Made by a program: the position numbers and the translations under genes. From an uncultured Rubripirellula sp. (GTDB taxonomy: Bacteria; Planctomycetota; Planctomycetia; Pirellulales; Pirellulaceae), in the NCBI GenBank assembly GCA_938075415.1, contig CALJHC010000030.1, forward strand, positions 62,001-126,000: a stretch of DNA of 64,000 bases, given 5' to 3'. Below are positions 62,812-64,000 of this stretch, piece by piece. Below the pieces are notes generated by a model. That model saw only the letters and a list, made by a program, of their open reading frames with translations. It was not told the DNA's origin and ran no database searches. The number at the start of each line of letters is the position of its first letter. Positions within the stretch are counted from its first letter, which is position 1.

Positions 62812-64000
62812 ATGTCGGTCAATGGTTTATTGGGCCTAAATGATCTAGCCCGAGGTATGGCTTTGTTAGTGATGACCTGTTTTGGGCTGAGTGAGTTGTC
62901 GGGTTTCGATTTCAGCGCCATTTCAACGACTGATAATCAGCCGACGAGGGCCAAGACGTCGGAGCAGCGTCCCAACATTCTCTTTGCGATTTCTGACGAT
63001 CAGTCGTTTCCGCATGCAAGTGCCTACGGGACGACTTGGGTTGATACACCGGCCTTTGACCGAGTGGCGAAGTCAGGGCTACTTTTCAACCGATGTTACA
63101 CACCCAATGCAAAGTGTGCTCCATCGCGTGCATGCTTGTTAACGGCAAGGAATTCGTGGCAATTAGAAGAAGCAGCGAACCATTGGTGCTACTTTCCTGA
63201 GAAGTTCTTGTCCTATGTCGAGGTACTTGAAGGAGTTGGTTATTCGACAGGGATGACTGGGAAAGGTTGGGCGCCTGGTGTCGCCAAGAACAGCGATGGA
63301 AAACGCGAACTTGCGGGGAAACCCTATTCGAAATGGAAGTCGAAACCACCGACTCGCAGTATCTCTGCAAATGATTACGCAACGAATTTCCAGGCTTTTT
63401 TGGATGAGGTTCCCGAGGACGAGCCATTTTGCTTCTGGTTTGGGGCGTCCGAGCCACATCGGGGTTACGAATTTGGTAGCGGTGTTCGAATTGGAGGAAA
63501 GGATCTTGCCACGATCGATCGAGTGCCTGGCTTTTGGCCTGATAACGAAGTGGTTCGAAATGATTTGCTCGATTATGCTCTGGAGATCGAGCACTTTGAC
63601 ACACATCTCGGGAGGATGCTTGATGAGTTGGAAACACGGGGCTTACTCGACAACACCCTTGTCGTGGTTACCAGTGATAATGGTATGCCTTTTCCAAGAG
63701 TGAAGGGTCAAGAGTATGAATTGAGCAATCATTTGCCGTTAGCGATGTCTTGGCCTTCAGGAATTGTTGATGCAGGTAGGGTTGTCAATGATCTGGTTTC
63801 TTTCATTGACTTTGTCCCTACTTACTTCGAAATCGCTGGGGTTGATTGGAGAAGTAGCGGGATGGCGGAATTAACTGGTCAGTCGCTTGTTCCGTTGTTT
63901 GAAAATGACCCGAAGCGATATGAGCGGAAGATGGTCTTGATCGGCAAAGAACGCCACGACATCGGCCGCCCCGAGGATGTTGGATACCCAGTCCGCGGGA
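62812..64000 (+). CDS. sulfatase, formylglycine type (partial, runs off the right edge)
   Basis: At least 396 residues without a stop to the end of the window. Start ATG 62812 (in-frame GTG 62809), with AGAGG about 10 nt upstream. A hydrophobic stretch at about 15-35 acts as signal. The sulfatase signature CAPSRACLLTAR at 102-113 has Cys102 for conversion to formylglycine. N-terminal metal residues are in RPNILFAISDDQ and later ones in LDNTLVVVTSDNGMPF. Expected to be exported and to remove sulfate esters; the substrate is unknown. No sulfatase-maturing enzyme is in view. Confidence 0.93.
   Translation, partial: MSVNGLLGLNDLARGMALLVMTCFGLSELSGFDFSAISTTDNQPTRAKTSEQRPNILFAISDDQSFPHASAYGTTWVDTPAFDRVAKSGLLFNRCYTPNAKCAPSRACLLTARNSWQLEEAANHWCYFPEKFLSYVEVLEGVGYSTGMTGKGWAPGVAKNSDGKRELAGKPYSKWKSKPPTRSISANDYATNFQAFLDEVPEDEPFCFWFGASEPHRGYEFGSGVRIGGKDLATIDRVPGFWPDNEVVRNDLLDYALEIEHFDTHLGRMLDELETRGLLDNTLVVVTSDNGMPFPRVKGQEYELSNHLPLAMSWPSGIVDAGRVVNDLVSFIDFVPTYFEIAGVDWRSSGMAELTGQSLVPLFENDPKRYERKMVLIGKERHDIGRPEDVGYPVRG

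Overview
The window looks like chromosomal DNA from a planctomycete, most likely a Rhodopirellula/Pirellula-like member of the Planctomycetota. This is inferred from gene content only. The clues are a secreted metalloprotease with an LEPR-XLL-type N-terminus and a C-terminal dockerin, a tiny DUF6800-like basic protein, a BatD protein and a Gld-type ABC exporter with DUF4340, an ECF sigma factor coupled to a TPR serine/threonine kinase, lipid A genes (lpxD-lpxI), and a formylglycine-type sulfatase. I see no rRNA, tRNA, CRISPR array, insertion sequence or prophage. Intergenic spacers are long, often 300-1200 bp, and several hold short tandem duplications.

Layout. 1-6.3 kb: a low-complexity hypothetical gene with a clear terminator, then a minus-strand set queE-batC-batDE, with queF diverging from queE. 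7.5-13.3 kb: a sugar-phosphate isomerase-like TIM barrel, slyX, a large barrel-type outer membrane protein (minus), a DNA-binding/PTS EIIA fusion and a pseudo-receiver protein. 13.8-32.5 kb is almost entirely minus strand: ispE-spoVG (SpoVG carries a zinc ribbon), lpxD-lpxI, sufU and sufS, a glycine-zipper protein, an ABC exporter operon (GldA-like ATPase, GldF/GldG fusion, DUF4340 protein), a 59-residue basic protein and topA. 33-47 kb is mostly plus strand: a PpiD/SurA-like membrane protein, the sigma factor-kinase-metalloprotease operon, an FHA-GAF-SpoIIE phosphatase, acylphosphatase and queA, with one cupin on the minus strand. 47.6-56.4 kb is minus strand: a GntP-type permease with a small membrane partner, parA-parB with a parS-like site and a 17-bp repeat array upstream, a DUF1015 protein and ahcY. 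57-64 kb: hemP behind a Fur-box-like palindrome, trpF, a membrane protein, a haloalkane-dehalogenase-like hydrolase, a CitG-like protein, a 6-pyruvoyltetrahydropterin synthase/QueD homologue and the 5' part of a sulfatase.

Themes. Queuosine genes (queE, queF, queA, perhaps queD) are scattered over 55 kb. Envelope building and export dominate: lpxD/lpxI, Bat, Gld, outer membrane and glycine-zipper proteins. Signalling is prominent: sigma factor plus kinase, FHA-phosphatase, EIIA-HTH and pseudo-receiver. The most interesting candidate system is the translationally coupled ECF sigma factor, transmembrane kinase and secreted metzincin at 35.9-42.4 kb. Next are the zinc-ribbon SpoVG beside ispE, and the parAB upstream region with its parS-like site and iteron-like array.
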